Part shown: in pieces, positions 47,075 to 58,665 of the stretch
Numbering within the stretch: position 1 is the stretch's first letter
How the letters are laid out: every line of letters begins with the position of its first letter
Assembly: GCF_003265705.1 (NCBI RefSeq)
Contig: NW_020312785.1
Coordinates: 15,876,192-15,940,191 of the forward strand
Reading direction: 5' to 3'
DNA from: Callorhinus ursinus
Lineage: Eukaryota > Chordata > Mammalia > Carnivora > Otariidae
Length of the DNA: 64,000 nt
The notes under the pieces: model-generated
Databases searched by the model: none
What the model was told of the DNA's origin: nothing
What the model saw: the letters and a program-made list of their open reading frames with translations, nothing else
Translations under genes and position numbers: made by a program

Positions 47075-48210
47075 AATACTAGAAATTTTCATCTAGATAA
47101 TATGATTAGAATTAGAGAACTTCATTGAGAGACCATGGTAATTTATGGTAAATAAAGTTACTTTAAATGGTGTAGTGTATGTACCACAGATGGGCCAGTA
47201 TACTCTCAAATGGGGGAGATGGTTCATAAGGTTACTAAACTATGCAAATTTAGAACTGTACCTAGCATGTTATAAAAGCTAAACATATATTAGCTATTAT
47301 TATCTAAACCAAGTGAATTTTAACAATCATAGACAGGATATATATCAGCATTACTAAAAGTACTGAGAACTCTTGCTCATTGAAGAGTTACGGTGTGCCA
47401 GATGTTAGGTGTGCCAGACAGTTCAGTAAGATATTTTTTTACTAACTACTTGAGTCATAGGTGAAAATAAAAGATAAAAATCCAGCATTTTAATTTATCA
47501 TAATTAATTTCTTGGAAAATTACTTTCTTGAAGGCCTCAAGTAGAACAACTTTTGAAAATACATATAAATAAGAAAGGGGATTTTAAAATGGAAAAACTA
47601 TAAGTTACAGAAGTATCTTTTGCCTGAAAGTTTACCTTGAGTATATATTCATAACTTCAGAAGCAAAGATAATTTGAATCATATACATATTTCCACTATT
47701 AATTTGAAGGATTAGAGAAAGAAATAAAATTTATCTTTATTTTATTTTTTGCAACATCCATGCCATATCACTGAACAAGTTGTAAGAAAAAGAGCATCAC
47801 AATATAATATAACTTAGCCTTTACTTTTTAGACTTCAGATCAACCCAATTATATGCATAACTGACCTGCCTGTCTTGCCAATTTTATGTATAACTGTCTT
47901 GCAATTGTGTGATTCAGTTGAAAAACATAGTAGTATAAACTATGAAGCCAAATTGTTATTTTAAGCACTCAGAAAACTAAAAAACTCTTATGATGCATAT
48001 TACAAAAAGAGTAATACGTTTGAACACAATGACTCTTAAATGTTTTAGGGCCTCTAGACTACTTTCTTTCATATAACACTTTACATGCTTTAGCTAAGTT
48101 AGTGATCAAAAAATATTTTATATTAGGTTTCTAAAAGTGACATTATGATATATCCCCATGTCATTAAAATTTTCTTAAATAAAGATTGCACCCAGATATT
48201 TTTAAAAATC
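47075..48210. other. Unassigned AT-rich sequence
   Basis: Mostly unrecognised. 47255-47310 faintly resembles a MIR or L2 end but is too decayed to call. Confidence 0.4.
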
Positions 48211-48231
48211 AAATAAAAGTCTGTGTATTTG

Positions 48232-48745
48232 AGTGAAATAAATCAATCAGAGAAAGACATGTATCATATGTCCTCACTGATATGAGGAATTCTTAATCTT
48301 AGGAAACAAACTGAGGGTTGCTGGAGTGGTGGGGGGTGGGAGGGATGGGGTGGCTGGGTGACAGACATTGGGGAGGGTATGTGCTATGGCGAGTGCTGTG
48401 AATTGTGCAAGGCTGTTGAATCACAGATCTGTACCTCTGAAACAAATAATACATTATATGCTAAAAAAAAAAAAAGAAGATAGCAGGGGGGGAAGGATGA
48501 AGGGGGGAATTGGAGGGGGAGACAAACCATGAGAGACAATGGACTCTGAAAAACAAACTGAGGGTTCTAGAGGGGGGAGGGGGGTGGGAGGATGGGTTAG
48601 CCTGGTGATGGGTATTAAAGAGGTCACGTTCTGCATGGAGCACTGGGTGTTATATGCAAACAATGAATCATGGAACACTACATTAAAAACTAATGATGTA
48701 ATGTATGGTGATTAACAATAATAATAATAATAATAATAATAATAA
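48232..48745 (+). mobile_element. Young 5'-truncated L1 3' end
   Basis: Short ORF2 tail, then the carnivore L1 3' UTR, nearly the same as 3380-3887, ending in an (AAT)n tail (48716-48745). Flanking duplication AAATAAAAGTCTGTGTATTTG (48211-48231) and its close match at 48759-48780. Confidence 0.92.
48716..48745. repeat. (AAT)n tail
   Basis: Ten AAT units that form the 3' tail of the L1 above. Confidence 0.95.
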
Positions 48746-49074
48746 GGATTTTCCCGAAAAATAAAAGGTCTGTGTATTTGGAGAATACACTTTCCATACA
48801 AGAAGTTCACAAATTTATTTAAGGAGGTTTATAAGTTAATAATGGTAGATATAGTATGTCCCATAACAGTGACCTAAATTACTCTGAACCCTTTTTTCTC
48901 TTAAAAATTGGCACTCTTTTTAAACATTATAAAAATGTATAAACATTAGTTTAAAATGGATCTGGTAAGACATGAAACTGTAGAATTCCTAGAATATAGG
49001 CAAAAAGCTCCTTGACATAGGTCTTGGCAAAGATTTTTTTGGATATAACACCAAAAACACAAGTAACAAAGGCA

Positions 49075-49077
49075 AAA

Positions 49078-49124
<47 letters not shown>

Positions 49125-49127
49125 ATA
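49075..49127. repeat. (AAAT)n microsatellite
   Basis: About thirteen AAAT units, inside L1 ORF2 sequence. Likely length-variable. Confidence 0.97.
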
Positions 49128-49268
49128 TGAGCAAATCAAACTAAACAGGCTATGCACAGCAAAAGAAACAATCAGCAAAATGGAAAGGCAACCCATCGAA
49201 TGGAAGAAAATATTTGCACATCTTACATCTCATAAGGGGTTAATATCCAAAATACATAAAGAACTCAT

Positions 49269-49466
49269 TGGGGTGCCTGGATGACTCATTTGTTAGGCAT
49301 CTGCCTTCCACTCAGGTCATGATCCCAGGGTTCTGGGATCCAGTCCCTCATCAGGCTCCCGGCTCCCCAGGAGGCCTGCCTCTCCCTCTCCCACTCCCCC
49401 TACTTGTGTTCCCTCTCTCGCTGTGTCTCTCTCTGTCAAATAAACAAAATCTTTAAAAAAAAAAAA
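49269..49466 (+). mobile_element. CAN-SINE inside L1
   Basis: Diverged head (GGGTGCCTGGATGACTCATT), full body, long A tail. Perfect 11-bp duplication AAAGAACTCAT at 49258-49268 and 49467-49477 within the L1. Confidence 0.95.
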
Positions 49467-49981
49467 AAAGAACTCATATAAATCACTAACAACAATAAAA
49501 CCCTTAAATGATCCAATTAAAAATGGGCAAAGAAACTGAATAGACATTTTTTTGAAGACATCCAAATGGCCAACAAGTACATGAAAATATGCTGAACACC
49601 ATAAATCCTGAGGGGAATGCAAATTAAAATCACAATGAGATATCACATCACACCTGTTAGAATGACTATAAGTAAAAAGACAAAAGATAGCAAGTGTTTG
49701 CAAGAAAATGTGGAGAAAAGGGAGCTCTTGTTCACTGTTGGTGGGAAAGTAAATTGGTACAGCCACTGTGGAACATAATACAGAAGTTCTTCACAGAGTT
49801 AAAAATAAAACTACCATGTGATCTAGCTATCATACCTCTGGGTATAGGTCCAAAAGAAATGAAAACAGGATATTGAAGAGATATCTGCAAGTCCATATTT
49901 ATTACAGCATTATTCATAATAGCCAAGATGGAACCAACTAAAGTGAATGTCAATGGGTGAATGGATAAAGATGTATATATA

Positions 49982-50453
49982 CAGTAGTCCCCCCACTACC
50001 ACAGTTTCACTTTGTGCAGTTACAGTTCCTACAGTGAACTGCAGTTCAGAAGCAGAAGATCTTCCTTCTGATGTATTGTCAGAAGATCAATAATTGCCTA
50101 ATGCCACATCACAATGCCTGTGTCATTCATCTCACTTCATCTCATCACACAGACATTTTATCATTTCACATCACCACAAAAGGAAGGGTGAATAGAGTAT
50201 AAGATATTTGGGAGGAAGAGAGAGAAAAGACCACATCTTATTATAGTACCTTGGTATAATTGTTCTATTTTACTGTAGTTATTGTCATTAACCCCTTACT
50301 ATGCCTAATTTACAAATAAAACTTTGTTGTAGGTACATATGTATAGACAATAACATAGTATATATAGAATTTGATACTATTTGTGGTCTCAGGCATCCAC
50401 TGGGAGTTTTGGAACATATCCCCCCCACACACATAATGGGGGGGGAACCACTG
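49982..50453 (+). mobile_element. MER2 (TcMar-Tigger) non-autonomous transposon with TA duplication
   Basis: Starts CAGTAGTCCCCCCACTACCA and ends with the inverted repeat GGGGGGGGAACCACTG. Near the right end ACATAGTATATATAGAATTT and CAGGCATCCACTGGGAGTTT are hallmarks of MER2. The TA target dinucleotide is duplicated at 49980-49981 and 50454-50455. It sits in an L1, which it postdates. Confidence 0.9.
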
Positions 50454-50984
50454 TATACAACAAAATATTATCCAATCATGAGAAAGAACAAAATCCTGCC
50501 AATTGCAACAACACAGATGATACCTTGAGGACATTATGCTAAGTGAAATAGGTCAGCCAGAGAAAGACAAATACTGTAAGATATCACTTATATGTGGAAT
50601 CTCAAAAAACCATACTTCTAGAAAAAAAGCAAAAAAAAAAAGAGTAGAATAATTCAGGGGAGGGAAATAAGGAGGTGCTGGTCAAAGAGGACAAACTACC
50701 AGTTAGAAGATGAATAAATTCTGGGGATCTAAAGCATTGTATTGTGATTACAGGTAACAATACCTTACTATTTACTTAAAAGTTGCTAAGAGAGTAGATC
50801 TTAAATATTCTCACCACAAAAAAGAAATGGTAACTATGTGACCTGATGGAGGGATTAGCTTTGTCACTAAGGTGGCAATCATATTGTAATGTAAAAGTGT
50901 ATCAAATCAATTATGTTGTAAATCTTAAATTTACACAATGTTATATGTCAATTTTATCTCAATAAAGTTGAAGGGAAAAAAATT

Positions 50985-52625
50985 TGTATATCAAAAGACC
51001 CAGAATAGCCAACTCAACACTGAAGGAGGAGAATAAAGTTGGAGGACTGAAACTATCTCATTTCCAGACTCACTTACTATAATGCTACAGTAGCCAAGAC
51101 ATTATAGTACCAGTGAAAGAATACATAAATACATCAATGGAACAGAACAGAGAACCCAGAAATAGACCCACATATGTATAGTCAACTAATCTTTGCAAAG
51201 GAGCAAAGGTAATACAATGGAGAAAAGAGAGTCACTTCAGAAAATGGTGTTGGAACAACTGGACATCCACAAGCAAAAGAATGATTCTAGCCACAGACCT
51301 TAAACTTTTCACATATATTAATCTGAAATAGATATCACTTGTAAATATAAAACACAAAACTCTAAAACTCCTAAAGATAACATAGAAAATTAAATGACCT
51401 CGAGCATGATGATGACTTTTTTCATATAATACCAAAGGCATGATCCATGACAGAAATAATTGATAAGCTAGACTTCATTAAAATCAAAACTTCTGCTCTG
51501 AGAAAGACACTATCAAGAGAAAGTGAAGACAAACCACACACTGCGAAAAATGTGTGCAAAAGATACATATTTGGATAAAGGACCATTTTCCAAAATACCC
51601 AAGGAAATCTTAAAACTCAACAATAGGAAAATGAACAGACTGATCAAAAAGAAAATGCTAAAAACCCTGAAGAGACATCTCACAAAAGACCTACAGATGG
51701 CAGGCAAATAAGCATAAGAAAAGATGTTTCACGCCATTTGTCATCAGATAAATGCAAATTCATACAACAATGAGATACCTCTACTGAGCTGTTAGAATAA
51801 CCAAAATGTGTAACATTCACAACAGCAAATGTTGGTGAGGATGTGGAACAACAGGAACTCTCTTTTATTACTAGTGGCAGTGCAAAATGGGACAGCCTCT
51901 GTGGAAGACCATTGGTGGATTCTTACAAAACCAAACATAATCTCACCCTATAGTCCAGCAATCACACTCCTTGATATTTATCCAAAGGAATTGAAAAATT
52001 ACATCCGCACAAAAACCTGCAAGCAAATATTTACCTAGTTGCTGAAACTGGGAAGCAACAAAGATGTCCTTTAGCAAGTAAATACACAGAGATAAATAAA
52101 CTGGTACATCCATAGAGCAGACATTATTCACTGCTCAAAAGACATGAACTACCAAGCCATGAAAAGACATGGAGGAAACTTAAAGGCATATTACTAAGTG
52201 AAAGATGCCAATCTGAACATACTACCTACTGTATAATTCCAGCTATAAGACATTCTGGGAAAGATAAAACTATCGGTACAATAACAAGATCAGCAGTTGC
52301 CAGAGAGGCCAGGGCAGGGAGCACAAAGAATTTCTAGAACAATGAAACTATTCTTTATGATACTATAATGGTAGATAAATGTCATTACACATTTGCCAAA
52401 ATCCAAAGAATGTATAACACCAAGAGTGAACCCTAATGTAAACTATGGACTTTCATGACAACATGTTAATGCAAGTGCATCAAGTGTAACAAATATACCA
52501 CGGTAGCTCAGGATGTTGATAGTGGAGGAATTTGCATGGAAGTGGGGTCAGGGCATATATAGGAACTCTCTGTTCTTCCTGCTCAATTTTTCTGTGAACC
52601 TAAAACTGCTCTAAAAAATAAATTC
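50985..52625 (+). mobile_element. Old L1 3' portion (ORF2 C-terminal part plus 3' UTR)
   Basis: Begins in ORF2 (AAAGTTGGAGGACTGAAACT, AGTAGCCAAGACATTATAGT), passes TGCAAATTCATACAACAATG and the ORF2 end, and closes with GTGAACCTAAAACTGCTCTA and AAAAAATAAATTCTATTAAA. Many stops and frameshifts. It abuts the previous L1 3' end head-to-tail. Confidence 0.9.
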
Positions 52626-52884
52626 TATTAAAAATTATCTGAATCAGGAACTGAAATGTTCTGCGTGAGTAGAACTCTGCACTCTCATAATTATGTTCCA
52701 GTTTACTTGTAAAAATGACCATATCAACTAAGCCAAAAATCCAAGACTTGGAAACTCTTAATAAATATACCAACCAGTAGCAAGACCGATGAAAAACAAA
52801 GGGAAAGAAGAGTTCAGTTATATTAGGCATATAAAAATGGGACACTTCTCCACACACCCTAGAAATCATTTTTATAAGGGCATA
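52626..52884. other. Unassigned, possibly L1-derived
   Basis: A short stretch between an L1 3' end and an LTR. No clear match. Confidence 0.35.
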
Positions 52885-53418
52885 TTTTGTGGTGGACACA
52901 CCCTAAGGTTACCTATAATAAGCCACACCCTTATATAGTCTCCTCCCCTTAAGTACAAGTGCAACCTGTACTTGCTTATAACCAGAAAAAGTAAATGTTG
53001 CAGATGTAATTAAAGTCCCAAATCTGTTGATTTTGAGTTAAATCAAAAGATTAGCTTGGATAGACCTGATTTACAAGCTAAAGTTCTTAAAGAAGGGACA
53101 GGGACTTTCCCTAAGGTGAGAGATTTTCTCCTAACTGGTAGTGAAGAAGCAAGCTGCTGTAAGTTCTTTATCAACAAGGAAATAGGTTTTGCCAACCACC
53201 CAAAGTCGCTTGAAAACTAATCTTTTTCCCAGTTCAGCCCCTAATGAGAATATATCTCTGCAGATTCCTTAACTGAAGTCTTTGGATGCCTTGAGCAGAG
53301 AACACAGGTGAGCTATACTCAGATTCTTCACCAGTGGAAAAGGAGATAAAAAGGTCCGATGTTGTAACCCAGTAAATTTGTGCCAACTTGCTAGGCAGAA
53401 ACAGAAAAGTAATACAGT
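52885..53418 (+). mobile_element. MLT1-type MaLR LTR
   Basis: AACCTGTACTTGCTTATAAC, TTGCCAACCACCCAAAGTCG and GAGCAGAGAACACAGGTGAG follow the MLT1 order, and it ends with AGAAAAGTAATACAG. The polyadenylation signal is degraded. It lies between two L1 pieces. Confidence 0.8.
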
Positions 53419-53429
53419 TACCCAAGCGT

Positions 53430-54160
53430 ACAGGAGTGATTTAAGAATAACAAGAAACTCTAAAACAGAAATAGTCTTTTACAAATCAAATCAATAGCCA
53501 AAACTTTCCCTCTGAAAACATAGGTGCTCCACAAATTATCAAATTTTAATTTTAGGAAAATATCAGGGACAGAGATAAACCTATGTATTATACAAATAAC
53601 TTGGACAGAGAGTAAAAGTTGAAAGCTGTTAAACTCATTACCTAGTATAATTTGCCTTAGGAATGCAAAAATGGGTTAGTATTGAAAAATTATCATTGTA
53701 AATCACCACATTAACAGCTTGAAGATAAAAAGAAAAACTCAGAGTAGATCCAGAAAAGACATCTGATAAAAATGTACCAATTATGATAAATCCTAGCAAC
53801 TTGATAAATCTCTCCGCCAAGAATCAAAGCAACATCATACTGAAAGGGGAAAAATGTAGTCATTTCCTTTACTGTAAGCAAAATACCAGTTTGCACATTA
53901 TTATAGCTTACAGTCAGCAAAGTACTAAAAGTCCTAGCCAAAGAAATATAACCAAAAAGTTGAGGACCAAAAGCAAAAAATGAAAAGGTGATTTTCTTAA
54001 AAAGTAAATAATGATGCCGAAAATCCAAGAAAATCAATGTTCAGTCCTCCTCAGCTAAGATGTTCTTAGCAGAGTAACTGTATCAAATATAAAAATAATA
54101 GCATTCAAATAAATCAACAATAGCAAAGAATTTATATATACAAAAACCACGAAAAAGTGC
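53430..54160 (+). mobile_element. Old L1 ORF2, reverse-transcriptase region
   Basis: AATCACCACATTAACAGCTT, CAGAAAAGACATCTGATAAA, AACATCATACTGAAAGGGGA and TACTAAAAGTCCTAGCCAAA follow ORF2 order through the RT domain. Decayed. It is the 5' member of a split L1 that continues at 56190. Confidence 0.8.
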
Positions 54161-54299
54161 CATTTAATATGACAGATAACTTATTATATGATCCTATAAG
54201 AACTTTTCAAAAATTAAAGGGAAAGTTAGCTACATCACATTGCATATCAAAATTAGGCACTATTAAAGTGTTTAAATCTCTGTGATGTCAAAAGCATAA

Positions 54300-55120
54300 T
54301 GAGTAAGGTTAAAAAATAAAGAACTGCAGAAAGATAGTCACTATATGACAACAAGTAGCTAATTTAAATACAAAATTGAAAAACAACCATATATCAAAAA
54401 GAAAAAGACAAACAAGAACAACAAACAACAAAAAAGGAGAATTAGCAGAAGAGGAAAAACCAGAGGCTAATGAATATATGAATTAACTACAACTGTGATG
54501 ACAGTTTATTCTATTAAATTAGTAAATATTAGGTACTCTCAAAATCCCATTTTTTTTTTTAGATTTTATTTATTTGACAGAGAGAGACACAGCGAGAGAT
54601 GGAACACAAGCAGGGGAAGTGGGAGAGGGAGAAGCAGGCTTCCTGCGGAGCAGGGAGCCTGATGTGGGTCTCCATCCCAGGACCCTGGGATCATGACCTG
54701 AGCTGAAGGCAGACGCTTAACAACTGAGCCACCCAGGCACCCCAAAATCCCATGTTTTGGCCAGCATGAGGGAAAATGGGAAAGAAGTACTAATAAACTG
54801 CTGGTGGGATCATAAATTTCCTAAATATTTAAGAGATAATTTCCTGAATAACTGGTATGATTTAAAGTGCTCATTGCCTACATCCATCAAGAGTCCCATA
54901 GGGAAACAAAGATTCAATGCAGCATTGTTTGAAAAGCAAATTTGTAAAGAAGTCTCATTAGAAATGGAGGAGCACAGAGTAGGAAATACACATAAATGAT
55001 AATTCCATAATCTGTGTATATACTATCCCTCTTCTAAAATTTTATGGATAACTATTGTGTTTCCTAATATACTTACAAGTGAATAATAACAGTGAAAGTC
55101 TTGTATAAAAGTAAGCAGTC
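54300..55120 (+). mobile_element. Second old L1 fragment (ORF2 tail), with a SINE inside
   Basis: CAGAAGAGGAAAAACCAGAG, GAAGTACTAATAAACTGCTG plus GTGGGATCATAAA, and ATTCAATGCAGCATTGTTTG fall in ORF2-tail order. That is out of order with the 53430 and 56190 pieces, so it is probably a separate element. Confidence 0.55.
54551..54743 (-). mobile_element. CAN-SINE (minus strand)
   Basis: T-rich tail, GA-rich middle, reverse head GAGCCACCCAGGCACCCC. Perfect 10-bp duplication AAAATCCCAT at 54541-54550 and 54744-54753. Confidence 0.96.
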
Positions 55121-55149
55121 ATATACATAAGTGATAATCTGCAAAATTT

Positions 55150-55154
55150 AATAA

Positions 55155-55193
<39 letters not shown>

Positions 55194-55196
55194 AAT
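55150..55196. repeat. (AAAT)n microsatellite
   Basis: A run of about eleven AAAT units. AATCTGCAAA occurs on both sides (55137-55146 and 55197-55206), which suggests a SINE or L1 tail insertion of which little but the tail remains. Confidence 0.95.
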
Positions 55197-55199
55197 AAT

Positions 55200-55957
55200 C
55201 TGCAAATGGAAGACTGAATGGCTTGGTAAAACCTCAAGTCCCAAAATCCTCAAGAAAAGAAAAGAAGTGTGATTATTCCTTTCAAAAAGCAAATTAACAA
55301 GTTTGAGAAAACAGGAAGTATATGTTATTACAGTATACGAGGTAATATGTGAGAATTTTAAGGTGTAAAAAAATAGAAGTAGACACTTCAAAGAAATAAA
55401 AGTACTCCTCTATCATATGCCTGGCCATCTAATAGGCCCTTCACACAACTTTCTTAAAAATATCTTGTACACATATACTATCTCATGTCAAAATACAGAA
55501 ATTAGGCTTAGATAAGTTAAAACAGTCAAATAAGAAACTCCCGATGGCCAGAAACATAAGCCTTTCCTCATTCTGAAATTCCTCTCCTAAGAACTAAAAC
55601 TCATAAACATGGTAAGAACATGACTTCACAGAAGGCAATAAAGATTCTCAAAGGGATTATAGATACAACAGAGAAGTGAAATGAAAATTACACAACTGGA
55701 GAGAATGATGGATGGCATTTGGCAGAGTCACTGAAATAGGATAAAGTCAGTATGTGTGTGGTGGTAAAATGATTGAGAAGTAAGGACCAAGGGATACTAA
55801 CTGTGCTATTTTGAGTGACTGCACTGTAAGGAAAGAAAATGAAAGGATGCTTATTTAAAAATAATTATATGGGTTTTTATCTGAGAACATTTTATGGCTA
55901 TTTAAAAAATGATATTGTAGTCTACCAACATCATTCTGAAATTATAGCCAGTGCAAT
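55200..55957. other. Unassigned AT-rich sequence
   Basis: No secure match; it may be old L1. Confidence 0.4.
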
Positions 55958-55967
55958 AAGACAAATT

Positions 55968-56179
55968 TTTATTTATTTATTTATTTATTTATTTAAGATT
56001 TTATTTATTTATTTGAGAGCGAGAGAATGAGAGAGAGAACTTGAGAGGGGGGAGGGTCAGAGGGAGAAGCAGACTCCCTGCTGAGCAGGGAGCCCGATGT
56101 GGGACTCCATTCTGGGACTCCAGGGTCATGACCTGAGCTGAAGGCAGTCTCTCAACCAACTGAGCCACCCAGGCGCCCG
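55968..56179 (-). mobile_element. CAN-SINE (minus strand)
   Basis: (TTTA)n tail, AGATTTTATTTATTTATT, GA-rich middle, reverse head GAGCCACCCAGGCGCCC. Perfect 10-bp duplication AAGACAAATT at 55958-55967 and 56180-56189. Confidence 0.97.
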
Positions 56180-56189
56180 AAGACAAATT

Positions 56190-57118
56190 CTTTAATGTGG
56201 ACTAAAGATTGAAGGGCAATTAATAAAACTATTTCATTCACAAATAATAAGATTGTGTTTAGCCAGTGCAATTATATGTGATTATATATATGTAAATGAA
56301 CAAATTATATACAAATCATAAGCATGGAACTTAGCAATGGCAATATACAAAAACCAAGTTCTATATATGAGGAAAAACAATTAGGAAATAAAAGATAAAA
56401 GATAATATTTCCTGCAAAAGAAACAAAGTGCATAGTAATAAATCTAACAGAAGAGGAACAACAGTCCTCCCCTAAGAGCTACAAAACGTGAATAACATTA
56501 ATTAAAGATCTCAATAAATACACTAATCCAGGTTCTGGGTTTGGGAAAATCAACATGGGAAACATAAATTTTATGCTACTTAATATATTGACTCAAAGCA
56601 ATCCCAATAAAATTCCAACAGCAAAATTAGCTGTTTCCAAAATTTATATGAAAAATAAAGATTTGGGGCACTTGGGTGGCTCAGTCATTAGGGTCTGCCC
56701 TCAGCTCAGGTCATGCTCCCAGGGTTGTGTGATCGAGCCCCGCATCGGGCTCCTTGCTCGGCAGGAAGGCTGCTTCTCCCTCTCCCACTCCCCCTGCTTG
56801 TGTTCCCTCTCTCGCTGTGTCTCTCTCTGTCAAATAAATAAATAAAATCTTTAAAAAAAAGAAGAAAGATTCAAGAAGAGCTTGTACAATCTTGCAGAAC
56901 TATTAAAAAGCTGAAGAACCTTTATTCCCAGGTATACTATTTATACTATCCTATAAATATGATAGTATACCATTAGTTCAGAAATAGATAAACAAGGAGA
57001 ATACAATAAAGTACCCAATAATCTGTCATTAAAAAGTTAATATGCAGTGAAGTGGGGAATAGTTTGGTTTTGGGAGTGGGCCAATTGGATAGCCACTCGC
57101 AAAAATATGAACTTTGAG
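56190..57118 (+). mobile_element. Old L1 ORF2, middle region, with a SINE inside
   Basis: GACTCAAAGCAATCCCAATA, AAATAGATAAACAAGGAGAA and GGATAGCCACTCGCAAAAAT keep ORF2 order just downstream of the RT region at 53430-54160. Its text stops at 57118 and resumes at about 58666, on the other side of the UBE2J2 retrocopy. Confidence 0.75.
56665..56864 (+). mobile_element. CAN-SINE inside L1
   Basis: Head GGGGCACTTGGGTGGCTCAG, body with GATCGAGCCCCGCATCGGGC, CTCCCCCTGCTTGTGTTCCC middle, A-rich tail. Short duplication AAAGATT on both sides. Confidence 0.95.
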
Positions 57119-58665
57119 ACTGTAGCTCTGAGGCGGTGGTGGGCTGGGGGCTGGTGCAGGTGCAGCGCACCTCTCCCACAGCCGCTCCAGTCTCGTGCAC
57201 CCAGCGCCTGCCTCCATCACCCGGAGCCTGAGCGAGGCCGCGGCCCACACGCCACAACCAGGAGAGACAAGCAACAGTAGCAATCAGAGAGCTCCAACAA
57301 CAGCGACCCAGAGACTGGAGCAGGACTGCCTTCGAATTAAGAGAGACCTGGTACCTTACCCATGTCCTGAGCTCCCCCACCTTCCCATATTCTTGGATGG
57401 TACTTATGTGGCTTGAGGCCCGGGCATGATTGACTCCTCATGAAGGTGGCTATTATCGTAGACAACTAATTTTTTTCCAGAGAATATCTTTTTAAACCTC
57501 CTAGAATTTATACAACACCCGATGGAAGATTTAAGTGCAATGCGGGCTGCGTCTTTCCATCACAGATTTCCACCCAGACACGTGGAACACCGCCTGGTCG
57601 GTCTCCACTGTCCTCACCTCCTTAGCTTCATGACCCAGAAGGGCCCCACCCGGGCCAGTGGAGAGGCTTGACACTTCCCTGTTCGCAGCCCGAAGTTTAG
57701 CGTTTCACTCAAAAGACAAAATGTTTTGTGACTTATTTCCTTAACTCATGGAGGAAATTAAAGAAAACCAGAAAGCATGAGACGAACTCAGCTCAAACTC
57801 TGGGCTTACCAGACATGGCTCCAGAGGGAGCCGCACCACGGTCTGAGGGGGCTTCAGCTCCTCCACGGGCTCAGGGACTCCAGCAGGCCAACCGGCACCA
57901 TGGACTCACCGGTTAACTAGAGCGTTACAGGTGGCTTCAAAGCCTTCCTTCGCCTACACCGCCAACTACGTGCTGAGCTGTATGTCGCACGGGGGAGCCC
58001 CCGGCGGCCCGAAGACAGGACGCTGGGCCAGAAGTGCCGCTGACCGGGTCCCACAGCCCAAGGCTGGGGGTAGCATTTTAAAAACCCTTAAAATTAAGGA
58101 AACAAAACTTAAAATGTGTAGGTAGTTTGGATTCTCAGTCCCTGAGTTCTGTCAGGGCTGTGGTGCTCAGGTGTTGATGATGAGGAGCATCATGTTTTGG
58201 ATATGTAACATCTTTTGTATTGTCTTTTGGTCCTGTTTTAGTAAACCTGTTTTTTAATTTTTATTAGATTTAGTCACTTAAAAATATAAAACTCGATGTC
58301 TATCAAAAGTTTTTTAGTATCAAAAAATCACATTTTAACATTTCTGAGTATTACATGAAAATATTTGGTTAAAGTACATGACAAACAGAAGTCACTTAGT
58401 AAATGTTTGTTGATTTTCAAACTGAAAGATTTTGCCAAATAAAAATGACAAATGCAACCCTATGTAACTATTTTATAACAAGTGTAAATTATTTCACAGA
58501 TCTTTTAATGAATAGTATTCATCCCTAGGACAGTTCATTAACCATTAGCAAAGGATTGCTTTCAAAATGCTTTAAGTCACCTTCAACAGATGAATTTATT
58601 CTGTATTTTCAACCCAATGAAACATAGTGGAAAAGTATTCTGAAAGAGAGTATATAAAATAAATA
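57119..58665 (+). pseudogene. UBE2J2: Processed pseudogene of UBE2J2 (ubiquitin-conjugating enzyme E2 J2)
   Basis: The parent gene encodes a tail-anchored E2 in the ER membrane that passes ubiquitin to ERAD substrates. This copy has no introns: a GC-rich 5' UTR (about 57121-57266), coding homology (57267 to about 57997) and a 3' UTR ending A-rich (AAAATAAATAAG near 58659). Recognisable in order are the N-terminus RAPTTATQRL (57288-57317), the piece GRFKCN before the active site (57520-57539), and GLQQANRHHGL before the membrane anchor (57879-57911). The start codon position reads ACA (57267). A one-base shift near 57400 leads to a stop at 57414. Further frame changes and stops follow, and the natural stop codon is lost. 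The codon aligned with the catalytic Cys reads CGT, Arg (57550-57552). It interrupts an L1; the flanks GAACTTTGAG / TCACTTTAAT are a decayed target duplication. It cannot make an active E2. Family identification is from memory of the protein. Confidence 0.93.

Larger units (their letters stand above)
48950..50970 (+). mobile_element. Composite L1 3' portion with three interruptions
   Basis: Late ORF2 sequence (GGAAAGGCAACCCATCGAAT, AGACATCCAAATGGCCAACA, CACTGTTGGTGGGAAAGTAA) leads to the 3' UTR and ends at TTACACAATGTTATATGTCA and TATCTCAATAAAG. The element is interrupted by an (AAAT)n expansion (49075-49127), a SINE (49269) and a MER2 transposon (49982). Its frame is broken many times. It is older than all three. 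Confidence 0.88.

Noticed and set aside
49317..49766. 149-codon minus-strand frame
   Set aside because: It runs antisense through a SINE and its A tail into L1 ORF2; no real product.
48716..55196. Regularly spaced AAAT/AAT arrays as CRISPR-like or satellite repeats
   Set aside because: They are simple microsatellites or retroelement tails without spacers.
56973..57380. Minus-strand frames of 84-135 codons across the pseudogene 5' end
   Set aside because: They are antisense to the GC-rich UBE2J2 5' UTR and N-terminal region.
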